Counted from the stretch's first letter, positions 1 through 5,731 are shown. The stretch is 10,223 nucleotides of DNA from JBEKZQ01 sp049509675 (GCA_049509675.1 JBEKZQ010000378.1:1-10223), one strand, 5' to 3'. The notes: a model not told the origin generated them from the letters alone. Made by a program: numbers and translations.

Positions 1-2
1 AC

Positions 3-878
3 CAGAAGCTCGACGCGCTGTACGGCAAGCTCGATCAACTGGCCGCTGCGGCGCCGCGCGCCGTGGCCGCCGGCGCCGAAGCGGGCATCGGCGAGGCAGC
101 CCTGAAAGGCGCCGTCAAGCCGTTGGGCGAGCGGCTCGAACAACTCGACGCCAAGCTCAAGGCGCTCGTGGAGCGCACCACCGCCATCGACGCCTTGAAG
201 GAGGCCTTTGTCCCCACGCTGGTCAAGGTGCGCGACGGCCTGGGCGAGCAACACGTCGCCCTGGGCAACGGCATCCGCCAGATCCAGCAGCGCGTCGACG
301 TGCTGCCCCAGTACTTCGACGCCTTGCAACAACACATGGCCGCTCTCCAGCAGCACGTCGACGGCGGACTACAACACCTCTTCGCCCAACTTCGTCCTCC
401 GGAGCCCGAGCCCTCGGGCGGACTGACGCTGAGCGGCGATTGGCAGCAGGCCATCCTGGGCGCCGACCTGGCCGACGACGCCCGCCTGGACCGCCAGCGG
501 CAGCAGTTGCTCGGCGATTTCCTGGCCCACGAGCCCTCGGCCTCTGCGCTGGTCGGCAACCTGCTGGTGTTCCGTGCTTCGGCACCTGAAAAAATGCCTA
601 CGCTGCTGAAGGACATCGGCGAGGCTTATTATCGCTGGCAGCCCAAGACGACCGACGCCGCCGACGCCCTGGAATCCGCCCTGGTCCAGTGCCTTGGCCG
701 CGCGTGCGACGCCGCGGGAATCTCCAACATCATCGAAGTCGTGCATCCCGGCGAGCGCTTCGATTCCACGCGGCACACGGCAGCCGAGCGCGGCGTGGAG
801 ATCACGCACGTCTTTGGTTGGGTCGTGCTGCGCGACAACGGGAAAGTCTACACCAAGGCCGCCGTGGCGGTGAAATAG
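3..878 (+). CDS. Coiled-coil protein with GrpE-like C-terminal domain (5' end outside window)
   Basis: The reading frame is open from base 3 with no stop, so the gene starts upstream; the GTG at 63 is internal and is not a convincing start. The visible 291 residues begin with a long Gln/Leu/Ala-rich heptad-like region (about 1-130) containing repeated LQQH-type segments, predicted coiled coil. A helical middle follows, then a C-terminal part with IEVVHPGERFDSTRH followed by VFGWVVLRDNGKVYTKAAVAV. This order (PGE-FD--RH, then a beta-hairpin ending in KA-V-V) resembles the beta-wing domain of GrpE, the nucleotide exchange factor of DnaK, which also has a long N-terminal coiled coil. Canonical GrpE is about 170-200 residues, so this is larger and divergent. 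No signal peptide or membrane segment is visible. The next gene starts 3 nt after the stop, suggesting co-transcription. The GrpE link is inferred from motif likeness; a plain coiled-coil protein is the alternative. Confidence 0.75.
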   Translation, partial: QKLDALYGKLDQLAAAAPRAVAAGAEAGIGEAALKGAVKPLGERLEQLDAKLKALVERTTAIDALKEAFVPTLVKVRDGLGEQHVALGNGIRQIQQRVDVLPQYFDALQQHMAALQQHVDGGLQHLFAQLRPPEPEPSGGLTLSGDWQQAILGADLADDARLDRQRQQLLGDFLAHEPSASALVGNLLVFRASAPEKMPTLLKDIGEAYYRWQPKTTDAADALESALVQCLGRACDAAGISNIIEVVHPGERFDSTRHTAAERGVEITHVFGWVVLRDNGKVYTKAAVAVK

Positions 879-881
879 CGA

Positions 882-3239
882 ATGAATACGTATCGGTGTA
901 ACAACTGCGGGTTTCAAGTCACGCAGCCCACGCAACCGTTCAGTTGTCGGCAGTGCGGCCGCATGGCGGTTGGCCTGTTCAGCGTGGTGGGCTACGCCCC
1001 GCCGGCACAGGGCGGCGGCTGGCCGCAGCAGCCCGGCGTGCCGCCCGCGCAACCGCCGGCCCAGCCGGGCATGCCTCCGATGCAAGCGCCGCCGAGTTGG
1101 CCCGGACAACCGGCCCAGCCGGTAGGCGGTTGGCCGCAGCAGCCCATCATGCCGCCCGCGCAGCCTGGTGGTTGGCCGCAGCAGCCGGCCATGCCGCCCG
1201 CGCAGCCTAGCGGCTGGCCGCAGCAACCGGGCATTCCCCCGCAACCAGCGAGCCCTTGGCCGCAGCAGCCCGGCACGCCGCCCGCGCAACAGCCGGGCGG
1301 ATGGCCCGGCATGCCTCCCTTGCAGCCACCGGGCGGCGCATGGCCGCAGCAACCAGCGGTCCCGCCGGCCCAGATCCCGACCGGCTGGCCCCCTCAGCCC
1401 GGCATGCCGCCCGTACAGCCCGGCGGCGGTTGGCAGCCGCCACCGGCCCCGGGCCAGCAGCCACCATCACCAGGCATTCCTCCCATGCAGCCTGGCATTC
1501 CTGTTTACCCCGCAGGGAGGCCGGGGGTCCGGCCCGCCGGCTATCCGCAGCCGCCGATGGCGATGCCGCAGCCGCCCGCCGCAGCACCGGGAGTTCCACC
1601 GCCGCCGCGGCCGCCGCAGGCCGCGCCACCGCCCGTGCAGAGCAAGGCAGCGTCTCCCCTGCCGCCACCGGGCCAGCCGCAGACGCCCAAAAAGCCGGCG
1701 CCTCCCGCGGGCGGCAAGCCCGGGCCGGAGGTGCGCAAACGCACGCTGGCGCCAGGGCAAGCGTCTCGGCCAAGTGCTCCGGTCTCGGGCAAGCCGGCCG
1801 CTGGCGGTCCCGCCAAGCCCACAGCCCCGACCGCAACGCCGGGTGTCACTGCTGGCTTGTCCAGCAGTGCGGAAGCCATGGAGAGCAAGCCGGCCGTGGA
1901 ACCGCCGCCGCAGCCGGCCGCGGAAACGGCGGCCCCCGCCGCCCCAACCGCTCGCCGCGAGCCGCCGCCGGAAGCGCCGCGCGAGCCTGCGCCGCGCGAG
2001 CGGGCGGCTGAACGGCCCAGCCCGGCCGCGCCGCCCAGGCCGGCGCCGCGCCGGCCTGCCGCCCCAGCGCCGCAAGCGGCGCCCGCCCCCAAGGCGGTTC
2101 CCAAACTGCTCCACCCCGAACAATTCGTCTGGGCCTTCCCCGACGTGCCGCCGGCCGACGGCAACGCCACGCCCCTGCGCAATGCGCCAGCCGTTGACAA
2201 CGAGGGCCGCATCTTCATCCACATGAACCAACGCCTCTTCGGCATGGTGGAAGACAACGGGCAACCCAAGATCCTGTGGGAGTACGTCACCGGCAGCCGG
2301 GCCCCGGGAAACGTGGTGCTGGGGCCCGACGATACGCTCCGCGTGCATTGCTGCGACGGATACCTGCACTGCGTGGCCACGGCCTCCGGCAAACAGACCT
2401 GGGCCCCGGCCAGCGTGGGCGAACCGTTGGGCTATGCCGTCCCAGTGGTCGACGCCCAAGGCAACACGTGGACCAGCGCTCCCGGCGGCGGCCTGGTGAT
2501 GGTCGACTCCCACGGACGCGTGCAGAAGCCCGGGCCGTACTTTCGTTCCCGCCAGAAGTTCGATTCGCCCGGCATCATCTCCCGCGGCGTGCTCTACATC
2601 GGCTCCGAACACGCCTATGTCTTCGCCATCGAGTTGGGGCCGGACCGCGGCACGAACCTTTGGAACCACGCCGTCGAGCAAGGCTACACGGGCGGTTACG
2701 TCCGTTCCGCTCCGGTCATGAGCGAGGACGGCATCCTCGTCGTCGCCGCCACGGACGAGAACCTGTACGGCTTCGGCCCCGGCGGCGGACTGGCCTGGAA
2801 GACGCAAGCCCCCGGCCAAATGCTCGGTTCGCTGGTCGCCGATCGGGCGGGCCACCTGTACGTGGGCATCAGCCAATCGCCGCGCGGCAGCCAGCCGCGC
2901 GGATCGCTCATCTGCCTCGACGGCAACAGCCACAAGATCCGCTGGGAGTACCGCGCCGCCGGGCCGGTCGAATCTACGCCGGTCATCGGCAACGACGACG
3001 TCATTTACTTTGGCGACAACGCGGGCGTGATCCACGCCATCGACTTCCACGGCAAGGCCCTCTGGAAAGCCGAGATCGGCTCGCCCATCCGCTCGGCCGG
3101 CACGATCTTCGCCCCCGAGCGATTGGCCTTCGGCACCGACAGCGAGATGCTCGTGATCCTCAGATGCTCCTCGCAGGGCCTGGCCGAGGGCGGCTGGCCC
3201 AAGGTGGGGCGGACGTTGGCGCAAAGCCCGACCGTCTGA
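882..3239 (+). CDS. Zinc ribbon / Pro-rich repeat / PQQ-like beta-propeller protein
   Basis: This is a 785-residue protein in three parts. Residues 1-30 hold four cysteines as CxxC (C6, C9) and CxxC (C22, C25), a zinc-ribbon pattern. Residues about 40-400 are Pro/Gln/Ala-rich and low in complexity, starting with about ten copies of a roughly 14-residue unit (WPQQPxxPPAQPxG) and becoming Pro/Ala/Lys/Arg-rich. Residues about 408-785 are PQQ-like/outer-membrane-assembly-type propeller blades, seen in repeated phrases such as STPVIGNDDVIYFGDNAGVI and WEY/LWK strand ends. These propellers usually mediate binding or scaffolding. There is no signal peptide or transmembrane helix, so it is probably cytoplasmic, unlike most PQQ-propeller proteins. 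The start ATG is 3 nt after the upstream stop with only a weak ribosome site, suggesting coupled translation with the GrpE-like gene. Function is not known; a role as a chaperone- or signalling-linked scaffold is only a guess from context. Confidence 0.85.
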   Translation: MNTYRCNNCGFQVTQPTQPFSCRQCGRMAVGLFSVVGYAPPAQGGGWPQQPGVPPAQPPAQPGMPPMQAPPSWPGQPAQPVGGWPQQPIMPPAQPGGWPQQPAMPPAQPSGWPQQPGIPPQPASPWPQQPGTPPAQQPGGWPGMPPLQPPGGAWPQQPAVPPAQIPTGWPPQPGMPPVQPGGGWQPPPAPGQQPPSPGIPPMQPGIPVYPAGRPGVRPAGYPQPPMAMPQPPAAAPGVPPPPRPPQAAPPPVQSKAASPLPPPGQPQTPKKPAPPAGGKPGPEVRKRTLAPGQASRPSAPVSGKPAAGGPAKPTAPTATPGVTAGLSSSAEAMESKPAVEPPPQPAAETAAPAAPTARREPPPEAPREPAPRERAAERPSPAAPPRPAPRRPAAPAPQAAPAPKAVPKLLHPEQFVWAFPDVPPADGNATPLRNAPAVDNEGRIFIHMNQRLFGMVEDNGQPKILWEYVTGSRAPGNVVLGPDDTLRVHCCDGYLHCVATASGKQTWAPASVGEPLGYAVPVVDAQGNTWTSAPGGGLVMVDSHGRVQKPGPYFRSRQKFDSPGIISRGVLYIGSEHAYVFAIELGPDRGTNLWNHAVEQGYTGGYVRSAPVMSEDGILVVAATDENLYGFGPGGGLAWKTQAPGQMLGSLVADRAGHLYVGISQSPRGSQPRGSLICLDGNSHKIRWEYRAAGPVESTPVIGNDDVIYFGDNAGVIHAIDFHGKALWKAEIGSPIRSAGTIFAPERLAFGTDSEMLVILRCSSQGLAEGGWPKVGRTLAQSPTV
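1015..1445 (+). repeat. In-frame ~42-nt tandem repeat encoding WPQQPxxPPAQPxG
   Basis: Tryptophan codons that begin each unit lie at 1131, 1173, 1215, 1257, 1302, 1341, 1386 and 1431, a spacing of 42 nt plus or minus 3. Earlier, less regular units begin near 1020. The sequence TGGCCGCAGCAGCC or close variants recurs in six units. The spacing is always a multiple of three, so copy-number change would keep the frame. The repeat codes for an extended, flexible linker between the zinc ribbon and the propeller. Confidence 0.85.
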
Positions 3240-3248
3240 ACTCAGGTC

Positions 3249-3302
3249 CCCCTCTCCCCGCGTGCCGCTGCGGCACGAGCGGGAGAGGGCCGGGGTGAGG
3301 GG
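3249..3302. repeat. Palindromic intergenic element with CCCTCTCCC arms
   Basis: An outer 9-bp stem pairs CCCTCTCCC (3250-3258) with GGGAGAGGG (3281-3289). An inner 7-bp stem pairs CGTGCCG (3261-3267) with CGGCACG (3271-3277) around CTG. A third arm, GGGGTGAGGGG (3292-3302), could pair instead with CCCCTCTCCCC (3249-3259) at 10 of 11 positions. From general knowledge, elements with CCCTCTCCC and GGGGTGAGGG arms occur in many copies in numerous bacterial genomes; copy number here cannot be seen. It lies between the propeller gene and the folate gene and has no T-tract, so it is not a standard terminator. Confidence 0.6.
3297..3302 (+). promoter_or_regulatory. Ribosome binding site deciding the start of the cyclo-ligase
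   Basis: GAGGGG lies 10 nt before ATG 3313 and favours this start over an in-frame GTG at 3262, which sits inside the palindromic element and would add 17 residues unlike the family N-terminus. The site is part of the third arm of the palindromic element, so pairing of that arm could hide it. Confidence 0.5.
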
Positions 3303-3312
3303 ATTCGGAATC

Positions 3313-3927
3313 ATGGCCCATGACACCCTGCGACAACGGAAAGAGCAGATCCGCCGGGAAGCCGTCGCGCGTCGAAACGCCCAGGACGACGGCGAGGCCG
3401 TGAGCGCGGAGATCTGCGCGCGGCTGAGCGAGCTGCCCGAGTACGCCGCGGCCCGCACGATCCTCAGTTATGTCGCCTTCCGCAGCGAAGTGCGGACGCA
3501 TGGATTGATCTCTGCAACCTGGCAGAACGGCAAGCGAGTCGTCGTGCCTTATTGCCTGGGCGACAACCTGGAACTATTTCGACTGGAGAGTTTCGAGGAA
3601 TTGGCCCCCGGAACGCTGGGCATCCTGGAACCCAAGTCCGATCTGCGCGCCCGGATCGAACGCCGTGTGGATCTCGCCGCGCTGGATCTGATTGTCGTGC
3701 CCGGGCTGGCCTTCGACCCGCAGTGCGGACGCCTGGGCTACGGCAAGGGCTATTACGATCGGCTCTTGCGGCGTGCCGCGGCAGAGACGACGCTCGTGGC
3801 CCTGGCCTTTGCCTGCCAGATCTTTCCCGCGGTCCCCGTATTGCCCTGGGACGTTCGCGTGGACAAAGTCATTACGCCGGCCACGATCTACCAGCGCAGC
3901 AAAGAAAGGCTCAGTGGCGAAGGATGA
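3313..3927 (+). CDS. 5-formyltetrahydrofolate cyclo-ligase (5,10-methenyltetrahydrofolate synthetase)
   Basis: The 204-residue product matches the usual size of the 5-FCL/MTHFS family (about 180-200). It converts 5-formyltetrahydrofolate to 5,10-methenyltetrahydrofolate with ATP in the cytoplasm, recovering folate for one-carbon metabolism. Visible family features are the N-terminal basic helix LRQRKEQIRREAVARR, the YVAFRSEVRT segment after the first strand, the LGILEP segment, and the hallmark glycine-rich loop GRLGYGKGYYDRLL for nucleotide and folate binding. The C-terminal PWDVRVDKVITP is also typical. The start at ATG 3313 is chosen for family fit and the upstream GAGGGG. The C-terminus QRSKERLSGEG is poorly conserved in the family, and its DNA resembles two sites near 6.7-6.9 kb. 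The gene appears intact and is probably monocistronic or read from the upstream unit. Confidence 0.95.
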   Translation: MAHDTLRQRKEQIRREAVARRNAQDDGEAVSAEICARLSELPEYAAARTILSYVAFRSEVRTHGLISATWQNGKRVVVPYCLGDNLELFRLESFEELAPGTLGILEPKSDLRARIERRVDLAALDLIVVPGLAFDPQCGRLGYGKGYYDRLLRRAAAETTLVALAFACQIFPAVPVLPWDVRVDKVITPATIYQRSKERLSGEG

Positions 3928-3978
3928 ATTCGGAAGGATAAAGGGAGGTAAGAGCGGTCGGGCGTCCGCCTTGGGAGT

Positions 3979-4000
3979 GCGGCGACCTGTCGCCGCTTTT
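3979..4000 (+). terminator. Possible intrinsic terminator downstream of the cyclo-ligase
   Basis: A 7-bp GC-rich stem, GCGGCGA (3979-3985) with TCGCCGC (3990-3996), encloses the loop CCTG and is followed at once by TTTT. The T-run is short, so it may be a weak terminator or a dispersed hairpin repeat. It lies about 50 nt after the cyclo-ligase stop. Confidence 0.4.
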
Positions 4001-4038
4001 CGTCAGTGACCGACTCGCCAAGCAGGCAAGAGATTTGA

Positions 4039-4094
4039 CCGGCGTAAACGCCGGCCCTACGACCGCCTGTGGCGGAAAGGCTCGCGAACGAGCC
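4039..4094. repeat. Cluster of three short hairpins in the intergenic region
   Basis: Three perfect small palindromes follow one another: CCGGCG-TAAA-CGCCGG (4039-4054), CCGCC-TGT-GGCGG (4063-4075) and GGCTCG-CGAA-CGAGCC (4079-4094). Together with the hairpin at 3979-3996, this fills most of the stretch without a gene between the cyclo-ligase and the antitoxin. The surrounding phrase (GACCGGCGTAAACGCCGGCC) looks like a dispersed intergenic repeat, but the copy number cannot be judged from one window. Confidence 0.55.
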
Positions 4095-4154
4095 TGTTTG
4101 CCGCCATCCAACGCTTGCCAGAACGCCTTGCCGCACACCCCAACTTGACCAAGG

Positions 4155-4184
4155 CTGTCAAGATCGCTGGCGGCGCGGTAGAAT
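4155..4184 (+). promoter_or_regulatory. Candidate sigma-70 promoter for the antitoxin
   Basis: TAGAAT (4179-4184) matches the -10 consensus at 5 of 6 positions and is preceded, 18 nt upstream, by CTGTCA (4155-4160), a 4 of 6 match to the -35. It lies 20 nt before the antitoxin start. A better -35-like TTGACC at 4145 is 28 nt away, too far to pair with it. Confidence 0.35.
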
Positions 4185-4204
4185 AGCATTTGAGGAGACC
4201 AACA

Positions 4205-4438
4205 ATGATCCGCGGACGAGTGCAAAACGGAGTCGTGGTGCTGGAGGACCCGCAAGCTTTGCGCGACGGTACGGAGGTGGCCGTCAGGCCGCTTTCGCGG
4301 CGCGGCAAGCGGGTCGATGCCGCAAAACGGCCCACGGTCAGTCGGGCTCTGGCTGGCCTCGCTGGCAAGGCCAAGAACCTCCCGCCCGACGCGGCGAGAA
4401 ACCTTGACCACTATCTTTACGGACACGCCAAGCGATGA
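4205..4438 (+). CDS. Antitoxin of a type II toxin-antitoxin pair (PIN-toxin partner)
   Basis: This is a 77-residue protein. The N-terminal MIRGRVQNGVVVLEDPQALRDGTEVAVRPL has the short beta-rich pattern (NG-V-L ... L-DGTEV-V) of small AF2212/DUF104-like or AbrB-like antitoxins that bind DNA as dimers. The linker is basic, and the C-terminal tail LPPDAARNLDHYLYG is the type of segment that wraps the toxin. The start is ATG 4205, set by GAGGAG at 4192-4197 with 7-nt spacing; the earlier in-frame start at 4190 would precede this site. The stop overlaps the toxin start (ATGA, 4435-4438), the usual translational coupling. Such antitoxins normally neutralise the VapC ribonuclease and repress their own operon. 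The toxin next to it is broken, so this antitoxin may be an orphan. The exact antitoxin family is inferred. Confidence 0.85.
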   Translation: MIRGRVQNGVVVLEDPQALRDGTEVAVRPLSRRGKRVDAAKRPTVSRALAGLAGKAKNLPPDAARNLDHYLYGHAKR

Positions 4439-4836
4439 GCACGTTCCTGGCAGATACGTCGTTCTTCGTGGCCTATTTGAACCCGCACGAGGACTGCCAC
4501 GCGATGGCCGTCGAGTGAATGACCGCCTCGTCGGAGCAAATCGTCACTACCGAGTGGGTGCTGGCAGAGTTGGGCAACTACCTGGCGGAAGGAGTGAACC
4601 GCCGCTTGTTCGGTTCGCTGGTTCGCGCGCTGTCCGTAGAAGAGCGCGTGGAAATCGTGGCGGCCGATCATGCGTCGTTCCTGGATGCGTTGAGCTTATA
4701 CGTGCGGCGCCCCGACCAGTCTTGGTCTTTCACCGATTGTGCCTCATTTCGCTTGATGAGGGCGCGAAAGATAAGGGATGCCCTGACTGCGGACCATCAC
4801 TTTGAGCAGGCGGGATTCAAAGCGCTGCTGCGATGA
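4435..4836 (+). pseudogene. PIN-domain (VapC-type) toxin interrupted by an in-frame TGA
   Basis: Reading from ATG 4435, which overlaps the antitoxin stop, gives MSTFLADTSFFVAYLNPHED... for 27 codons, then TGA at 4516-4518. The same frame then continues without a gap from ATG 4519 for 105 residues to 4836. Joined, the 133-codon frame has the whole PIN layout: first Asp (LADTSF), Glu (TTEWVLAELGNYL), Asp (SFTDCASF) and last Asp (TADHHFEQAG). VapC toxins are RNases cutting tRNA or rRNA with a metal held by these acids. The downstream piece, if translated alone by reinitiation at TGA-ATG, lacks the first Asp and first strand and should be inactive. The likely ancestral codon is TGG (Trp), as many relatives have AVEW-type sequence here (inference). 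A sequencing error is the alternative. TGA is a genuine stop elsewhere in the window. Confidence 0.85.
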
Positions 4837-5150
4837 CGCGGTATCGCCTTACGCCAGATCATTCCTTGGCCATGCTGCTGGTGGTCGAGGGGCTGCTGTG
4901 GCTTTCGGAGCGGTTTCAGTGGTTTGCGTTCAATGCCCACAAGGGCTGGACCGTTCTCATTGCCCTGGACAGCGTCGGTGTGGCAGTCCTGTTCATGCTG
5001 TTCTGGTTTGTCGCCTGTCTTATTTTTCGCTGGCGGTTCCAATTCTCGACTCGCTCGCTGCTGGTCCTGACCGTCGCCGTTGCCCTTCCGTGCAGTTGGC
5101 TGGGAGTGGAGAGGAGGAACGGACGATTCCCAGCGTTTGCGAAGCGCTGA
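4833..5150 (+). CDS. Truncated planctomycete membrane protein
   Basis: The 105-residue product starts with ATG overlapping the broken toxin's stop (ATGA, 4833-4836). It has three hydrophobic segments (about residues 11-27, 39-65 and 74-91), ending with FSTRSLLVLTVAVALPCSWLGVE. In planctomycete proteins I know of, this motif marks the end of an N-terminal membrane anchor and is followed by a longer extracytoplasmic part (inference from memory). Here the recognisable sequence stops at about 5112 and 12 unrelated residues follow to a stop, because the DNA switches to the tail of a second antitoxin read in another frame. It is therefore probably a 5' gene fragment, although it could still be made as a small membrane protein. 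Its GC content is lower than that of the genes at the left end. Function is unknown. Confidence 0.6.
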   Translation: MTRYRLTPDHSLAMLLVVEGLLWLSERFQWFAFNAHKGWTVLIALDSVGVAVLFMLFWFVACLIFRWRFQFSTRSLLVLTVAVALPCSWLGVERRNGRFPAFAKR

Positions 5151-5239
5151 GGGACTTTGTGGGCAAGGCCGAGGGGTTGCCGCCGGATGCATCGCTGAAC
5201 GCCGATCACTACCTTTACGGGCTGCCCAAGTGCCAATGA
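5111..5239 (+). pseudogene. C-terminal remnant of a second antitoxin
   Basis: In the frame ending with TGA 5237-5239 the DNA encodes EEERTIPSVCEALRDF followed by VGKAEGLPPDASLNADHYLYGLPKCQ. The last 29 residues align with the tail of the antitoxin at 4205-4438 (GKAKNLPPDAARNLDHYLYG) with about 17 identities and no gaps. The N-terminal DNA-binding half is missing; the sequence upstream in this frame is only a shadow of the membrane-protein gene. The stop overlaps an ATG in the ATGA pattern, as in the first module. The remnant is similar to but clearly diverged from the first antitoxin, so it is a separate module rather than a recent copy. Confidence 0.75.
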
Positions 5240-5262
5240 AAGCGGTGTTCGCCGATACGTAA
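5236..5262 (+). pseudogene. First eight codons of a second PIN toxin
   Basis: ATG 5236 overlaps the antitoxin-remnant stop and opens the frame MKAVFADT followed by TAA. The hydrophobic strand ending in Asp-Thr is how PIN toxins begin (compare MSTFLADTSF in the first module), with the Asp as the first catalytic residue. Nothing resembling the rest of a PIN domain is found in the following 124 nt in any frame, so the toxin was deleted right after its first strand. The match is short and rests mainly on its position directly behind an antitoxin tail. Confidence 0.6.
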
Positions 5263-5351
5263 CCGTCAATAAATCGCCAGCCTTTCGGCCTTGGCAGGCT
5301 GATTTCCGCAACGCTGGCTTTTCAACTCGGAACGCGACTGGGCGAATCCAC
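5263..5351. other. Short intergenic stretch with a weak hairpin
   Basis: No gene is seen. CAGCCT (5278-5283) can pair with AGGCTG (5296-5301) across 12 nt. The stretch separates the deleted toxin from the PadR promoter and is probably the far side of the deletion junction. Confidence 0.3.
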
Positions 5352-5380
5352 TTGACGGCAATTCCTAGACAGTCTATAAT
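5352..5380 (+). promoter_or_regulatory. Near-consensus sigma-70 promoter of the PadR operon
   Basis: TTGACG (5352-5357) and a perfect TATAAT (5375-5380) are separated by 17 nt, the optimal spacing. The ATG of the PadR gene begins 7 nt after the -10 box, at the expected transcription start, and no Shine-Dalgarno sequence can fit between them. The mRNA is therefore predicted to be leaderless or nearly so. Confidence 0.8.
5366..5376. promoter_or_regulatory. Palindrome overlapping the -10 box, candidate PadR operator
   Basis: TAGAC-A-GTCTA is a perfect 11-bp palindrome in the promoter spacer that runs into the first two bases of TATAAT. A dimeric repressor bound here would block RNA polymerase, and PadR regulators commonly repress their own operon. 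That PadR binds this site is inference; it does not match the ATGT/ACAT operator described for some family members. Confidence 0.45.
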
Positions 5381-5386
5381 GCTGGT

Positions 5387-5731
5387 ATGAAACCGATCCA
5401 CGGCGACAAACTACGGGGTCATTTGGAAACGCTCATCCTCTCGATCCTGGAGCGGGGCGAGGCCCACGGATTGGAGATCCTGCGACGTTTGGATAACGCC
5501 GGTTGCGGACTCCTGCACCTGAAAGAGGGGTCGCTTTACCCGGCCCTCTATCGGCTGGAGGAGGCAGGAAGGATCGAGGCAGTCTGGGAGGAGGAGCCGC
5601 ATGGTCGCCGTGGTGCGCGACGCCGCATTTACCGGCTTACGACGAAAGGGAAACGGGAACTGGCCACAGGCCGGGAAGAATGGACAGGCTTTGTGCAAAT
5701 CATCGGTGGCATTTTAGGAGCCCCAGCATGA
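5387..5731 (+). CDS. PadR-family transcriptional regulator
   Basis: This is a 114-residue winged-helix regulator of the short PadR type. Typical features are the opening helix LRGHLETLILSILERGEAHGLEILRRL, the recognition region LKEGSLYPALYRLEEAGRIEAVW, and the wing GARRRIYRLTTKGKREL. Family members bind DNA as dimers and act mostly as repressors, released by a ligand or stress signal. It is the first gene of an operon: its TGA overlaps the ATG of the next gene (ATGA, 5728-5731). ATG 5387 is the start because it sits at the predicted transcription start and gives the full family N-terminus. PadR genes paired with a membrane protein are common in planctomycetes and acidobacteria, where the regulator is thought to control the partner (inference). 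Confidence 0.93.
   Translation: MKPIHGDKLRGHLETLILSILERGEAHGLEILRRLDNAGCGLLHLKEGSLYPALYRLEEAGRIEAVWEEEPHGRRGARRRIYRLTTKGKRELATGREEWTGFVQIIGGILGAPA

Noticed and set aside
1168..2226. 352-codon plus-strand frame inside the Pro-rich region
   Set aside because: It arises from the repetitive GC-rich DNA of the WPQQP repeats in a shifted frame.
1467..3458. Long open frame (663 codons) on the minus strand opposite the propeller gene
   Set aside because: It is the GC-driven mirror of the real gene: Arg/Ala/Gly-rich, no domains, and it crosses the gene boundary and the palindromic element.
4039..4094. CRISPR-like array
   Set aside because: The hairpins differ in sequence and there are no equal-length repeats with spacers.
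4516..4518. TGA as a selenocysteine or recoded tryptophan codon in the PIN toxin
   Set aside because: Other genes here end at TGA, PIN toxins are not known selenoproteins, and no selenocysteine-type hairpin is evident directly downstream.
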